This document shows, one piece after another, positions 1-7,401 of a DNA stretch of 8,070 nt (position 1 is the first letter of the stretch; every line of letters begins with the position of its first letter). Both the position numbers and the translations under genes were made by a program. The DNA is from Deltaproteobacteria bacterium (lineage in GTDB: Bacteria > Desulfobacterota > Anaeroferrophillalia > Anaeroferrophillales > Tharpellaceae): assembly GCA_030633185.1 (NCBI GenBank), contig DAOVTG010000110.1:1-8070 (forward strand), written 5' to 3'. A model generated the notes under the pieces. It was not told the origin of the DNA. It was given only the letters and a program-made list of their open reading frames with translations, and did not search any database.

Positions 1-71
1 ATATCGCCAAAGAGTTAAATATTAATCGCGAGCAAATTTACGCCAAATACAAAAAATCAGATGATCTATAA
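1..71 (+). CDS. C-terminal end of a gene, probably 16S rRNA 2'-O-methyltransferase RsmI (partial)
   Basis: The reading frame starting at base 3 is open to a TAA at 69-71 and encodes the tail IAKELNINREQIYAKYKK followed by SDDL; the gene begins outside the window. The pattern 'iAKELnInReqiY' resembles the small helix-turn-helix-like C-terminal domain of RsmI, the SAM-dependent enzyme that 2'-O-methylates C1402 of 16S rRNA, where endings such as 'vAkelgiskrevY' are common. Only 22 residues are visible, so the assignment rests on this short match and another protein with a terminal helix-turn-helix segment is possible. There is no strong GC-rich terminator in the roughly 150 bases before the next gene. 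Confidence 0.5.
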   Translation, partial: IAKELNINREQIYAKYKKSDDL

Positions 72-177
72 AAATGTCTGAAAAAAATTAAATTGTTCAG
101 GGATTAAAGCAACACGGAAAATCCTTATATCGGAATTCTAGGTTAAAATCGACTTTACTGGACTTGAAACACTTAAA

Positions 178-196
178 AGACTATACTGTTTAGTCT
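178..196. other. Small AT-rich inverted repeat upstream of the NFACT gene
   Basis: AGACTA (178-183) and TAGTCT (191-196) form a 6-bp stem around a 7-base loop, 28 bases before the next start codon. It contains TATACT (182-187), which resembles a -10 element, but no convincing -35 sits at the right distance: TTGAAA at 164-169 is too close and TTTACT at 154-159 too far. The run after it is A-rich, then T-rich, so it could also be a weak terminator for the upstream gene. The function is undecided. The rest of 72-223 shows nothing else clear. Confidence 0.2.
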
Positions 197-223
197 AGAA
201 AAAATTATTTTGACGAGCCATAA

Positions 224-1753
224 ATGGATGCACAGAGCTTAGAAATCATGACAGCGGGGCTGGCTCAGCGACTGCCGGGAACCTTTATTACCAAGGTTCA
301 CCAGATGACCCCTTACCATCTGCTTTTGCGCCTGCGCGGGGGTGGTCGGAGCGGTGAACAACGCCTGCTGATCTCGGTTGCCCCGATGGAGCCCGGCCTT
401 CACTTAACCAGTCGGCGCTACCTCAACCCACCTCGCCCTTTACGCTTTTGTGCCTATCTTCGCCACCATCTACAGGGCGCCAAAATTTCGGCGATCGAGA
501 AGGTAGATAATGATCGCATTGTTATAATCAGAGCCGCACGCCGGGGTGAAGATGAAAAACAGCTGATTATTGAGCTTACCGGTAAGCGCAGCAATGCGAT
601 TTTATGCCGAGGCTCCGAAATGCAGGTCGGTGCCCGGCTCTTTGAGATTCCACCTGACCTGCGCCTTAAACCCGGCACCGAATACAAACAACCGGAAACG
701 GCGGGCAATACGGCTGCAAAAACCCCCTCTTTTCTCTTGGCCGGGATCATCGCCCAGGAACAAATGGCCGCTCTTTCTAATGAAGAGTTACAACAACGCT
801 ACGACGATTGGTTTTTCCCTCGCTATCAGGATCACTACGGCAGTCGTGAGATTAGACGTCTGGAAAAAACCTTAAAAAAACATCGACGCCGCTTGCAAAA
901 AAGAAAAAAACGGCTTATTGATGAGCGTAACGAGAAAGAGAGCCATCTAAATGACAGCCATCTTGGAGATCTCCTTAAAGGAAGCCTGCACCAAATTAAA
1001 AGAGGAGCTCAATCGATAAAATTGACCAACTACTGGTCAAAAGATTTGGAAGAGGTGAAGATCACCTTAAACCCGGCTTTAAGCCCATTGGCCAACCTCG
1101 AAAAATTCTACAAAAATGCAAAAAAAGCCAAGCGCGGACTGAAACTGATTGAGAAACGCCTGATCGAGACCCGGCGTGAGGAAGAGTACACGGAAGAGCT
1201 TCTCTTCCAATTCGAAGAGTTAAAAATCAACCCCGACCGAGACGTTTCCGACCAAGAGCAAGAGCTCCTTGAACTGGCCTCTGATCTGGCTGAGAGAAAG
1301 GGTCGACAACAACCCCCCGAGAAGAGCCGGGGCCGCAAGAAAAAAACTTTGAAACCAGATAACTCGCGTCATCAGGGGGTGGAACGAAAAACCGGAGTTG
1401 ACGGCGGTATCATTTATATCGGCCGTAATGCCTTGGGCAACGAAAATATCTATCGACGTTTAAGCAGCCCCGAAGATCTCTGGTTTCACACTCGCAACCA
1501 ACCGGGAGCCCATGTTCTGTTAAAAAGTGCCCCGGGCTCGATAAACAGTGAAAAAGAGCAGCTTCAGGCCGCCGCCTTAGCGGCCGCCAACTCCCGGGGC
1601 AAAGATGAAAACCAAGTCGAAGTAACCATGATTCAAGTAAAACACCTGCGCAAACCCAAAGGTGGCCGCCCCGGTCAGGTCTTATTAACCGGGCCCCACC
1701 AGACCCTGACAATTTTTAGGCACAAAGGCACAGAGACAGAAGGCACAAAGTAA
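224..1753 (+). CDS. NFACT/RqcH-family ribosome-associated quality control protein (Rqc2 homologue)
   Basis: This 509-residue protein belongs to the family of bacterial RqcH and eukaryotic Rqc2/NEMF, which bind obstructed 50S subunits carrying peptidyl-tRNA and, in Bacillus subtilis, recruit tRNA-Ala to add C-terminal alanine tails that mark the chain for degradation. The NFACT-N domain spans about residues 1-165, with LTSRRYLNPPRPLRFCAYLRHHL around 61-83 and the motif NDRI at 96-99; D97 and R98 match the Asp-Arg pair needed for tailing in B. subtilis RqcH. Basic coiled coils lie around 207-245 and 295-335, flanking the 'LGDLL' to 'YYKNAKKAK'-like middle domain. The NFACT-R (DUF814) domain spans about 392-497, with DGGIIYIGRNALGNENI, DLWFH and PGAHVLL. 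It is shorter than the usual 560-580 residues, and the helix-hairpin-helix region expected between NFACT-N and the coiled coil seems reduced or absent. The last dozen residues come from a DNA repeat. The ribosome binding site is weak (GACGAG, 212-217), so the start is plausible but not firmly fixed. Many databases call such proteins 'fibronectin-binding', which is misleading. Confidence 0.88.
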   Translation: MDAQSLEIMTAGLAQRLPGTFITKVHQMTPYHLLLRLRGGGRSGEQRLLISVAPMEPGLHLTSRRYLNPPRPLRFCAYLRHHLQGAKISAIEKVDNDRIVIIRAARRGEDEKQLIIELTGKRSNAILCRGSEMQVGARLFEIPPDLRLKPGTEYKQPETAGNTAAKTPSFLLAGIIAQEQMAALSNEELQQRYDDWFFPRYQDHYGSREIRRLEKTLKKHRRRLQKRKKRLIDERNEKESHLNDSHLGDLLKGSLHQIKRGAQSIKLTNYWSKDLEEVKITLNPALSPLANLEKFYKNAKKAKRGLKLIEKRLIETRREEEYTEELLFQFEELKINPDRDVSDQEQELLELASDLAERKGRQQPPEKSRGRKKKTLKPDNSRHQGVERKTGVDGGIIYIGRNALGNENIYRRLSSPEDLWFHTRNQPGAHVLLKSAPGSINSEKEQLQAAALAAANSRGKDENQVEVTMIQVKHLRKPKGGRPGQVLLTGPHQTLTIFRHKGTETEGTK

Positions 1754-1788
1754 AAACCAAAAACTTTGTGCCTGCTGCCTTTGTGCCT
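1718..1788. repeat. Nested inverted repeat built from AGGCACAAAG units, overlapping the end of the NFACT gene
   Basis: Two direct copies of AGGCACAAAG (1718-1727 and 1741-1750) face two inverted copies CTTTGTGCCT (1764-1773 and 1779-1788). The outer arms pair perfectly over 13 bp (1718-1730 with 1776-1788) and the inner arms over 10 bp (1741-1750 with 1764-1773), leaving a 13-base A-rich loop that contains the TAA stop of the upstream gene. As RNA this would be a long 3'-end hairpin. It lacks a clear run of U after the stem, so it is not a textbook intrinsic terminator; it may protect or end the transcript, or be a dispersed genomic repeat. Confidence 0.8.
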
Positions 1789-1869
1789 TATCCATAATTA
1801 TGTTTACTTCAAAGAAATAAAAGTCTATTTGGTTCCTGCCGGATTGACCGCTATTAAGGATAAAAGATT

Positions 1870-3264
1870 ATGCCTGAACTCGTTACAATTCGCAACCAAC
1901 TGATTGAAGAACTGAAGGAATCAGGCTTTAACCAAGAGCAGATTATTGCCGCTGATGAGTCCCGAGCCTGTTATGGCTATGATGCAACTCGTCAAACGGC
2001 AGACCCGATGCTGGTGCTTTTGCCCGAAAACGGGCTCCAGGTCGAATGCGCCCTGCGGCTGGCTGCAAAAAGAGGCTTAAAAATATTTCCTCGCGGAGCG
2101 GCCAGCGGCATGTCGGGCGGCTCTATCCCGAGCCACGACGGAATCGTTATCTCTTTAACCCGGATGAAAAAGATTCTCGAAATTGATCAGGAAAATATGA
2201 TCGCCACGGTTGAACCGGGAGTTATAACCGGTGAACTTCAGGAAGTAGTCAGCCGTTTGGGCCTCTTCTATCCACCCGACCCCGCCAGTCTCGCCTTTTC
2301 AACTTTAGGCGGCAATGTCGCTGAAAATGCCGGCGGCCCGAGGGCCGTTAAATATGGGGTCACGGCCGACTATGTCATGGGCCTGGAAGCGGTTCTCATC
2401 AATGGCGAGACCATTAAATGCGGTAACAAATGCATCAAATCGGTCTCCGGTTATGATCTCACCTCACTGCTGATCGGCTCGGAAGGAACCTTGGCAATCA
2501 TCACCAAAATCCTCTTAAAACTGTTACCGGCACCCGAAGCGGTCAAAACTTCTCTCCTGGCGTTTTCCTCAATGACGGCCGCAGCCCATGCGATCAATGC
2601 TATGTTCAAGAATCAGATCGAGCCCTCAACCATTGAATTTCTCGATCATCACTCAATCAACGCGGTACGTGACGGACTGCCTTTCACCCTGCCCGAAGAG
2701 GCTGACACGGTACTCCTGGTCGAGATCGACGGCACGACTCCCGGTGTCCTCGCCATGAGTCAAAAACTTAAAGAACTTTTTAAAGATGATGCGCTACTCT
2801 TAATTGAAGCCCAAAATGAGAGTGAAAGAGAGCAACTCTGGATCGCCCGACGCCGTCTTTCACCAGCCATTGCCAACCTTGCGCCTCACAAAATTAATGA
2901 AGATATCGCGGTACCACGGGCCGCAATCCCTGAAGTAATCGCCCGCCTCGAAAAATTGTCGGAGAAGGTCTCTCTGCCGATCGTCTGTTTCGGTCATGCC
3001 GGTGACGGTAATATCCATGTCAATGTCATGCTCGACAAAGATGACCCGGATCAAGCCCGACGAGGTCACCAGGCCATCGATGAGATCTTTGCCGTCACCT
3101 TGGAACTGGGCGGTACTCTTTCTGGTGAACACGGCATCGGCAATACGAAATCGGCCTATTTTGACAAAGAGTGGAGTCCGGCCACCATCGCCATCATGCG
3201 AGCCGTCAAACAAGCTTTCGATCCCGACAACCGGCTTAACCCCGGCAAAATTTTTCCGGCGTAA
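1870..3264 (+). CDS. glcD: FAD-binding 2-hydroxyacid oxidoreductase, GlcD-like (glycolate oxidase or D-lactate dehydrogenase subunit)
   Basis: This 464-residue protein is a full-length member of the vanillyl-alcohol-oxidase/PCMH flavoprotein family that includes GlcD and D-lactate dehydrogenases. The FAD-binding domain (about 45-220) shows PRGAASGMSGG at 74-84, the pyrophosphate-binding type DPAS at 137-140 and STLGGNVAENAGG from 144. The C-terminal FAD-oxidase domain has GHAGDGNIH at 375-383 and GEHGIG at 419-424, including the histidines typical of the active and metal site, and ends with the family signature 'DPDNRLNPGKIF'. The likely reaction is oxidation of D-lactate or glycolate to the 2-oxoacid, reducing FAD; the substrate cannot be read from sequence. 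The partner for electrons is the GlcF-like protein two genes downstream; no GlcE-type second flavin subunit is present. The start is supported by AAGGA at 1856-1860, nine bases before ATG. It is the first gene of the operon; the 116-base gap before it has only weak promoter-like hexamers (TTTACT at 1803-1808). Confidence 0.9.
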   Translation: MPELVTIRNQLIEELKESGFNQEQIIAADESRACYGYDATRQTADPMLVLLPENGLQVECALRLAAKRGLKIFPRGAASGMSGGSIPSHDGIVISLTRMKKILEIDQENMIATVEPGVITGELQEVVSRLGLFYPPDPASLAFSTLGGNVAENAGGPRAVKYGVTADYVMGLEAVLINGETIKCGNKCIKSVSGYDLTSLLIGSEGTLAIITKILLKLLPAPEAVKTSLLAFSSMTAAAHAINAMFKNQIEPSTIEFLDHHSINAVRDGLPFTLPEEADTVLLVEIDGTTPGVLAMSQKLKELFKDDALLLIEAQNESEREQLWIARRRLSPAIANLAPHKINEDIAVPRAAIPEVIARLEKLSEKVSLPIVCFGHAGDGNIHVNVMLDKDDPDQARRGHQAIDEIFAVTLELGGTLSGEHGIGNTKSAYFDKEWSPATIAIMRAVKQAFDPDNRLNPGKIFPA

Positions 3265-3265
3265 T

Positions 3266-3273
3266 AAAGGTGA
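3266..3273 (+). promoter_or_regulatory. Ribosome binding site that decides the start of the receiver gene
   Basis: AAAGGTGA lies two bases after the glcD stop codon and eight bases before ATG at 3282. It makes that ATG the likely start rather than the in-frame GTG at 3270, which sits inside this Shine-Dalgarno-like sequence and has no site of its own at a normal distance. Confidence 0.65.
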
Positions 3274-3281
3274 CTTCGACA

Positions 3282-3692
3282 ATGGAGACCTACAAAGATA
3301 AAACTATCCTGATCGTCGACGACAATAAACTGGTACGCAAAATTATCAGTAAATATCTTGACGATATGAGCTTTAAAGAGGTCTCTTTCGCCACCAATGC
3401 AACCGAGGCCCTGACCTTTCTTAAACATAACCAGGTTGATCTTTTACTGAGCGACATCCACATGCCTGTCGTCAGCGGTTTGACCCTGCTCAAAACCATC
3501 CGCAACACTGCCGCTTTAAAGCAACTTCCGGTTCTCGTCATCTCCTCTGAAAACGGGCTCCAATATGTGAAAACCGCCTTGACCCTGGGGATCAGCGGCT
3601 ATCTTATCAAACCGATTCAACAAGCTGATCTACAGGAGAAAATAGCCGCCGTGTTTCAAACCGAAGAGTCCTCTTCGGATTTACAGGAATAA
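3282..3692 (+). CDS. Single-domain (CheY-like) response regulator receiver protein
   Basis: The protein is 136 residues and is almost entirely one receiver domain, with no DNA-binding or enzymatic output domain. From the ATG, ILIVDDN places the acidic pair at D13-D14, LLLSDIHMP gives phosphoacceptor D58, VISSE gives the switch Ser at about S88, and LIKP gives the conserved lysine K110; all key residues are present. Such proteins act as phosphate shuttles in phosphorelays, as phosphate sinks, or by binding a partner protein when phosphorylated. It lies between the glcD-like and glcF-like genes, 17 bases after the first and 5 bases before the second, and a hybrid kinase with an HPt domain follows two genes later, so that HPt is its obvious candidate phosphodonor. 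An alternative GTG start at 3270 would add four residues (MTST). The acidic and Ser-rich tail after residue 127 (EESSSDLQE) is not part of the fold. Confidence 0.9.
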   Translation: METYKDKTILIVDDNKLVRKIISKYLDDMSFKEVSFATNATEALTFLKHNQVDLLLSDIHMPVVSGLTLLKTIRNTAALKQLPVLVISSENGLQYVKTALTLGISGYLIKPIQQADLQEKIAAVFQTEESSSDLQE

Positions 3693-3697
3693 TTACC

Positions 3698-4933
3698 ATG
3701 ACAACTTCCACCTGGCAACAGGAGCTGAAAAAATGTGTCAAATGCGGCGCCTGCATGGCGGTCTGTCCAATCTATCGACAAACCGGCCGTGAAGAGATGG
3801 TCGCCCGGGGCAAACTTAACCTTATTGAAAGACTCAATGATGAAGATCAACTGCCGCCCGGCTGGGTCGAGGCGGTAGACTACTGCCTGCTCTGCGGAGC
3901 CTGCGAAGAAAACTGCTCCAAAGGTGTTAAAATCACCGAAATCATCGCTGATGCCCGACGGCGGCAAACCGAAAAGCTGGGTTTAAACCCGATCAAAAAA
4001 AGTGCTTTTTACCTGCTCAAAAACCGGATCCTCTCTTTGCCGAGATTTCTCAAGATCGCATCATTAGTACAGTGGATTCTCTGGCGGCGCCTGCCGCGCC
4101 ACAGCGGTCTGATTCGCCGCCTGCCACTGCCCGGATTCGACGACAAAACCGTCATTCCGGCCCTGCCGCTACAACACCTTGATGACCATTTAAATAAACG
4201 ACAAACCTCATCCCAATTAAAACCGGTGCTCTATTTCCCCGGCTGTGCAACCCGCTATCTTTTCCCCTACATGGGGCTCGACCTGCTCTATGTCCTTGAA
4301 CAACTCGGTTTTCAAGGAATTGTACCGAAAGAACTTAACTGTTGCGGTATAGTGACTTGGGGGGCCGGTGACCTTAAATCAAACCGGGAACTGCAACAAC
4401 GCAACCTGGAGGTTTTTCAAAAACACGCAGAGATTAAGGAGATCGTTACCGGCTGCGCCTCCTGCGCCCACGCCTTGAAGGAATACGAAGGTCTCCCCGA
4501 AGGTTGTGAAGTCCTGGATATCAGTGAATTTCTTTTCCGAAACCGGGAAAAACTGGAACAACTGGTGGGAGAAAAGAAACTTGAAAAAAAGCTCACCTAT
4601 CACGACCCTTGCCACCTGCGCAAAGGACAGGGCATTACCAGCCAGCCGCGCTGGCTGCTTAAATTGATCGCCGGAGATAATTTTGTTGAGATGCAACACC
4701 CTGAACGCTGCTGTGGTGCCGGCGGCACTTTTGGCCTGGCCCATAAAAAACTCTCCCGGGAGATCCTTAATGAAAAGGCCCGTGACATTGATGCCAGCGG
4801 GGCCGAGGTTGTCACCAGCGGCTGTCCCGGATGCCTTTTGCAACTGACTGAAGGAGCCGTGGTCGCCGACAGCCAATGGCAGGCCGAACATCCAATCAGT
4901 CTGCTGGCCGAACTTTTAAGGGAAGGCAAATAG
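3698..4933 (+). CDS. glcF: GlcF-like iron-sulfur oxidoreductase subunit (two 4Fe-4S ferredoxin motifs plus two CCG domains)
   Basis: This 411-residue protein has the GlcF / heterodisulfide-reductase-D-like layout. A ferredoxin-like N-terminus carries C13-x2-C16-x2-C19-x3-C23-P and C63-x2-C66-x2-C69-x3-C73, each able to hold a 4Fe-4S cluster; the second is followed by Ser rather than the usual Pro. Two cysteine-rich CCG domains follow: PGC183, C215-C216-G, C253-x2-C256, and then DPC305H, C338-C339-G, C376-x2-C379. In glycolate oxidase and related lactate dehydrogenases this subunit takes electrons from the flavin subunit and passes them to membrane quinone or another carrier. No transmembrane segment is obvious, although 118-130 is a short hydrophobic and basic stretch that might touch the membrane. 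The start ATG at 3698 follows CAGGA in the tail of the receiver gene, and the stop lies two bases before the kinase start, so translation is probably coupled. HdrD-like roles cannot be excluded by sequence alone, but the glcD neighbour favours GlcF. Confidence 0.88.
   Translation: MTTSTWQQELKKCVKCGACMAVCPIYRQTGREEMVARGKLNLIERLNDEDQLPPGWVEAVDYCLLCGACEENCSKGVKITEIIADARRRQTEKLGLNPIKKSAFYLLKNRILSLPRFLKIASLVQWILWRRLPRHSGLIRRLPLPGFDDKTVIPALPLQHLDDHLNKRQTSSQLKPVLYFPGCATRYLFPYMGLDLLYVLEQLGFQGIVPKELNCCGIVTWGAGDLKSNRELQQRNLEVFQKHAEIKEIVTGCASCAHALKEYEGLPEGCEVLDISEFLFRNREKLEQLVGEKKLEKKLTYHDPCHLRKGQGITSQPRWLLKLIAGDNFVEMQHPERCCGAGGTFGLAHKKLSREILNEKARDIDASGAEVVTSGCPGCLLQLTEGAVVADSQWQAEHPISLLAELLREGK
4921..4926 (+). 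promoter_or_regulatory. Ribosome binding site that decides the start of the hybrid kinase
   Basis: GGAAGG sits nine bases before ATG at 4936, inside the last codons of the glcF-like gene. It supports 4936 over the in-frame ATG at 4876, which would overlap glcF by 58 bases and add 20 residues that do not look like part of a PAS domain. Confidence 0.7.
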
Positions 4934-4935
4934 TT

Positions 4936-7398
4936 ATGGTAGAAGTGAAAAACCTCCTTATTGAAATCATCGAGATATCGCCAAACCCGATCCTCATATT
5001 CACTGAAGATGGTTCCATAACCTACTTAAACCCGGCGGGCCGACGTTATCTTGATATCCAGAATAATAAAGAACTCTCACCCTTCTCTTTTTTTCAGCTA
5101 TTTCCGGAAAAAGCTTGCGCTCACATCAAGAAAGAGGCGCTGCCACTGGCTGCCAAAAGCGGCCAGTGGCAGGGTGAACTCGAGATTATCACCCCATTTG
5201 CCGACCTGATCTGCCATCTCATTCTAATTGCCCATACCAAAAAAGATCAGGGTAAGCAACTGTTTTCCGCCACTCTGCACGACCGTACCGCTATCCATCG
5301 AGCCACCGAAGAGGCTGACGAAATCAACGAACAGCTCGAACTGGCAATCTCACGAGCCAACCGCATGACTCTCGATGCTGAGCTTGCCGACGTCGCTAAA
5401 AGCGAGTTTCTTGCCAATATGAGTCATGAAATCAGAACCCCGATGAATGCTATCATCGGTTTCTCTTCCCTGCTGCTCGACACCAAACTTGATTACGACC
5501 AGCGTGACTACTTGAATATCATCATTAAAAACGGTGAAGGATTACTCCACATCATCAATGATATTCTCGATTACTCCAAAATTGAAGCCAATAAGCTTGA
5601 ACTTGAGGAGATCCCTTTTCAGGTTCGAGAAACAACCGATGACCTACTTGGTCTGCTCTCCCTCAAAACCGCTGAAAAAAGTCTCTTTTTCCACTGTATT
5701 GTTGACCATCATATCCCCGAGTTGTTACAGGGAGATCCGGTGCGCTTGCGCCAGATTCTGATCAACTTGGCTAATAATGCCATAAAATTCACGGAAAAAG
5801 GCGGCATTATTGTCAGAGCCACACTTAAACAAGAAGATCCGGAACAGGTAAAACTGCTTTTTCAGATCACCGACACCGGTATTGGCATCCCTGAAAACCG
5901 TATCAACCGGCTCTTTCAATCATTTTCACAAGTTGATTCCTCGACCACCAGAGAGTTTGGCGGCACCGGTTTAGGCCTGGCAATCTCAAAACAGCTAGCC
6001 GAATTGATGGGTGGTGAAATTGGCATTGAGAGTCAGCTGGGTCACGGTTCGACCTTTTGGTTCACAGTCGCCCTGCGCCGCGATCCGGAGTCGGCTCCAC
6101 CGACCCAGGCAAAACTTTTCCATAAGCAGCGCTTCCTCCTCTTTACTCCGCCTCTTGATAATATCCAACAGGAGTTGCAACCGGCGGGTGAGGTCGTCGA
6201 ACAGCATCTTCTGGCTTTAGAGTGCGAGGTTGATAATGCCTACTCATTGCCGTCTCTTAATGAACAGTTATTTAGAGCCCAAAAAGAGAAGAAACCTTAC
6301 ACCATGATCATAGCCGATCTCTCACAACAAATTGAACCATGCAATCTGAAAAATGCTCTCCCGGAGATTTTGCGCCCCCAATTTTTAATGGCTTTAACGC
6401 CCCACCAACAAGCTTCACCACTTAATGATTATGATACAGTCATTCCCCCACCCATAAAAAGATCACTTTTCTACGAGCAACTGGCCCGCTGTATGGGTAA
6501 AAGTCTGCCTGATGAGGCAGTCGAGGAGACTGATGAATCGCTACTGGAACTAGCTGAAAAACGAAAACAGCTCCGCATCCTCCTGGTTGATGACAACCAG
6601 GTTAATATCAAGGTAGGCTCCAAAATGCTCTCCAAACTGGGGGTTTCCTGCGCAACCGCCGGCAATGGCGTTGAAGCCCTGGCGGCCCTTGGTGCTGCTC
6701 ATTATGATCTGGTCTTTATGGATATCCAGATGCCGGAGATGGACGGCTATGAAACAACCCGGCAAATTCGCAGCCAAACAACCACGACGATCAACCCCAG
6801 GGTGATAATTATCGCCATGACCGCCCATGCCTTAAAAAGCGACAAGGATCGCTGCCTGGCCGTCGGCATGAATGACTTTCTCACTAAACCGGTAAGGCTT
6901 GAACAACTCAATGAAGTCTTGACTCGGGCAATCGAAAATCTTGAAAAACACTCCTTACAAACCGACAACCCCAATTTCGCAGATAATTTTATCGAAGAAG
7001 AAGTGGAATCTGAAGATTTTTCCCAAGAGGGAGAGAGCCATTCAGCTCGTGACACAAAACTCTTTGACCGTGATGCTTTCCTAGAAAAACTTGACGATGA
7101 TCTTGAATTGTACCAGGAACTTCTGGACGATTATCTAATAAGCGCCCGGAGCTATCTTGAAGATATTGAAACTGGAATAAAAGAGGAAAATTGTGAAAAA
7201 ATATTGATTGCCGCCCACTCGATCAAAGGCTCATCCGGAAGTATTGAAGCCCACCAGATACAAGCTGCAGCCTATGAACTGGAAAAGGCGGCCAAACAGG
7301 AAAACTGGTCACTAATCAACGAGAACCGGGAAGCAATGAAGATGGAATTTGAAATTTTAAGTGAAATTATCAAGGATGAAATTGCCGCTGAAAAATAA
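4936..7398 (+). CDS. Soluble hybrid sensor histidine kinase: PAS, HisKA, HATPase, degenerate receiver, receiver, HPt
   Basis: The protein is 820 residues from the ATG at 4936, with no signal peptide or membrane segment, so it should be cytoplasmic. Order of domains: a PAS-like sensor (about 5-118, starting ISPNPILIFTEDGSITYLNPAG); a charged coiled-coil linker (122-155); HisKA with FLANMSHEIRTPMNAIIGFS and phospho-His H164; HATPase with N-box NLANNAIKF (277-285), DTGIGIP (313-319) and GGTGLGLAIS (342-351); a receiver-like region (about 398-525) that has lost the acidic pocket; a true receiver (547-668) with D552-D553, phosphoacceptor D596, T629 and K651; an acidic linker (about 685-705); and an HPt domain with HSIKGSSGSI, phospho-His H761. 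This is the ArcB/BarA-type architecture for a His-Asp-His relay. The ligand is unknown; the cytosolic PAS suggests an internal redox, flavin or metabolite signal, but no cofactor-binding residues are evident. It begins two bases after glcF, and the likely final phosphate acceptor is the stand-alone receiver encoded upstream. Confidence 0.92.
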   Translation: MVEVKNLLIEIIEISPNPILIFTEDGSITYLNPAGRRYLDIQNNKELSPFSFFQLFPEKACAHIKKEALPLAAKSGQWQGELEIITPFADLICHLILIAHTKKDQGKQLFSATLHDRTAIHRATEEADEINEQLELAISRANRMTLDAELADVAKSEFLANMSHEIRTPMNAIIGFSSLLLDTKLDYDQRDYLNIIIKNGEGLLHIINDILDYSKIEANKLELEEIPFQVRETTDDLLGLLSLKTAEKSLFFHCIVDHHIPELLQGDPVRLRQILINLANNAIKFTEKGGIIVRATLKQEDPEQVKLLFQITDTGIGIPENRINRLFQSFSQVDSSTTREFGGTGLGLAISKQLAELMGGEIGIESQLGHGSTFWFTVALRRDPESAPPTQAKLFHKQRFLLFTPPLDNIQQELQPAGEVVEQHLLALECEVDNAYSLPSLNEQLFRAQKEKKPYTMIIADLSQQIEPCNLKNALPEILRPQFLMALTPHQQASPLNDYDTVIPPPIKRSLFYEQLARCMGKSLPDEAVEETDESLLELAEKRKQLRILLVDDNQVNIKVGSKMLSKLGVSCATAGNGVEALAALGAAHYDLVFMDIQMPEMDGYETTRQIRSQTTTTINPRVIIIAMTAHALKSDKDRCLAVGMNDFLTKPVRLEQLNEVLTRAIENLEKHSLQTDNPNFADNFIEEEVESEDFSQEGESHSARDTKLFDRDAFLEKLDDDLELYQELLDDYLISARSYLEDIETGIKEENCEKILIAAHSIKGSSGSIEAHQIQAAAYELEKAAKQENWSLINENREAMKMEFEILSEIIKDEIAAEK

Positions 7399-7401
7399 GT
7401 C

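Noticed and set aside
125..187. Promoter for the NFACT gene from TTATAT (125-130) or TATACT (182-187)
   Set aside because: No -35 hexamer lies at 16-18 bases from either; the only candidates give spacings of 12, 22 or 26 bases.
2860..3282. Minus-strand open frame of 140 codons opposite the end of the glcD-like gene
   Set aside because: It is antisense to the conserved GHAGDGNIH and GEHGIG motifs of the flavoprotein; no independent coding evidence.
4379..4891. Minus-strand open frame of 170 codons opposite the glcF-like gene
   Set aside because: It is fully antisense to a well-supported iron-sulfur protein, and its translation shows no recognisable motif; shadow of codon bias.
4876..4935. 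Upstream in-frame ATG adding 20 residues to the hybrid kinase
   Set aside because: It would overlap the glcF-like gene by 58 bases, lacks a ribosome binding site, and the extra residues precede the PAS domain without likeness; ATG at 4936 has GGAAGG in place.
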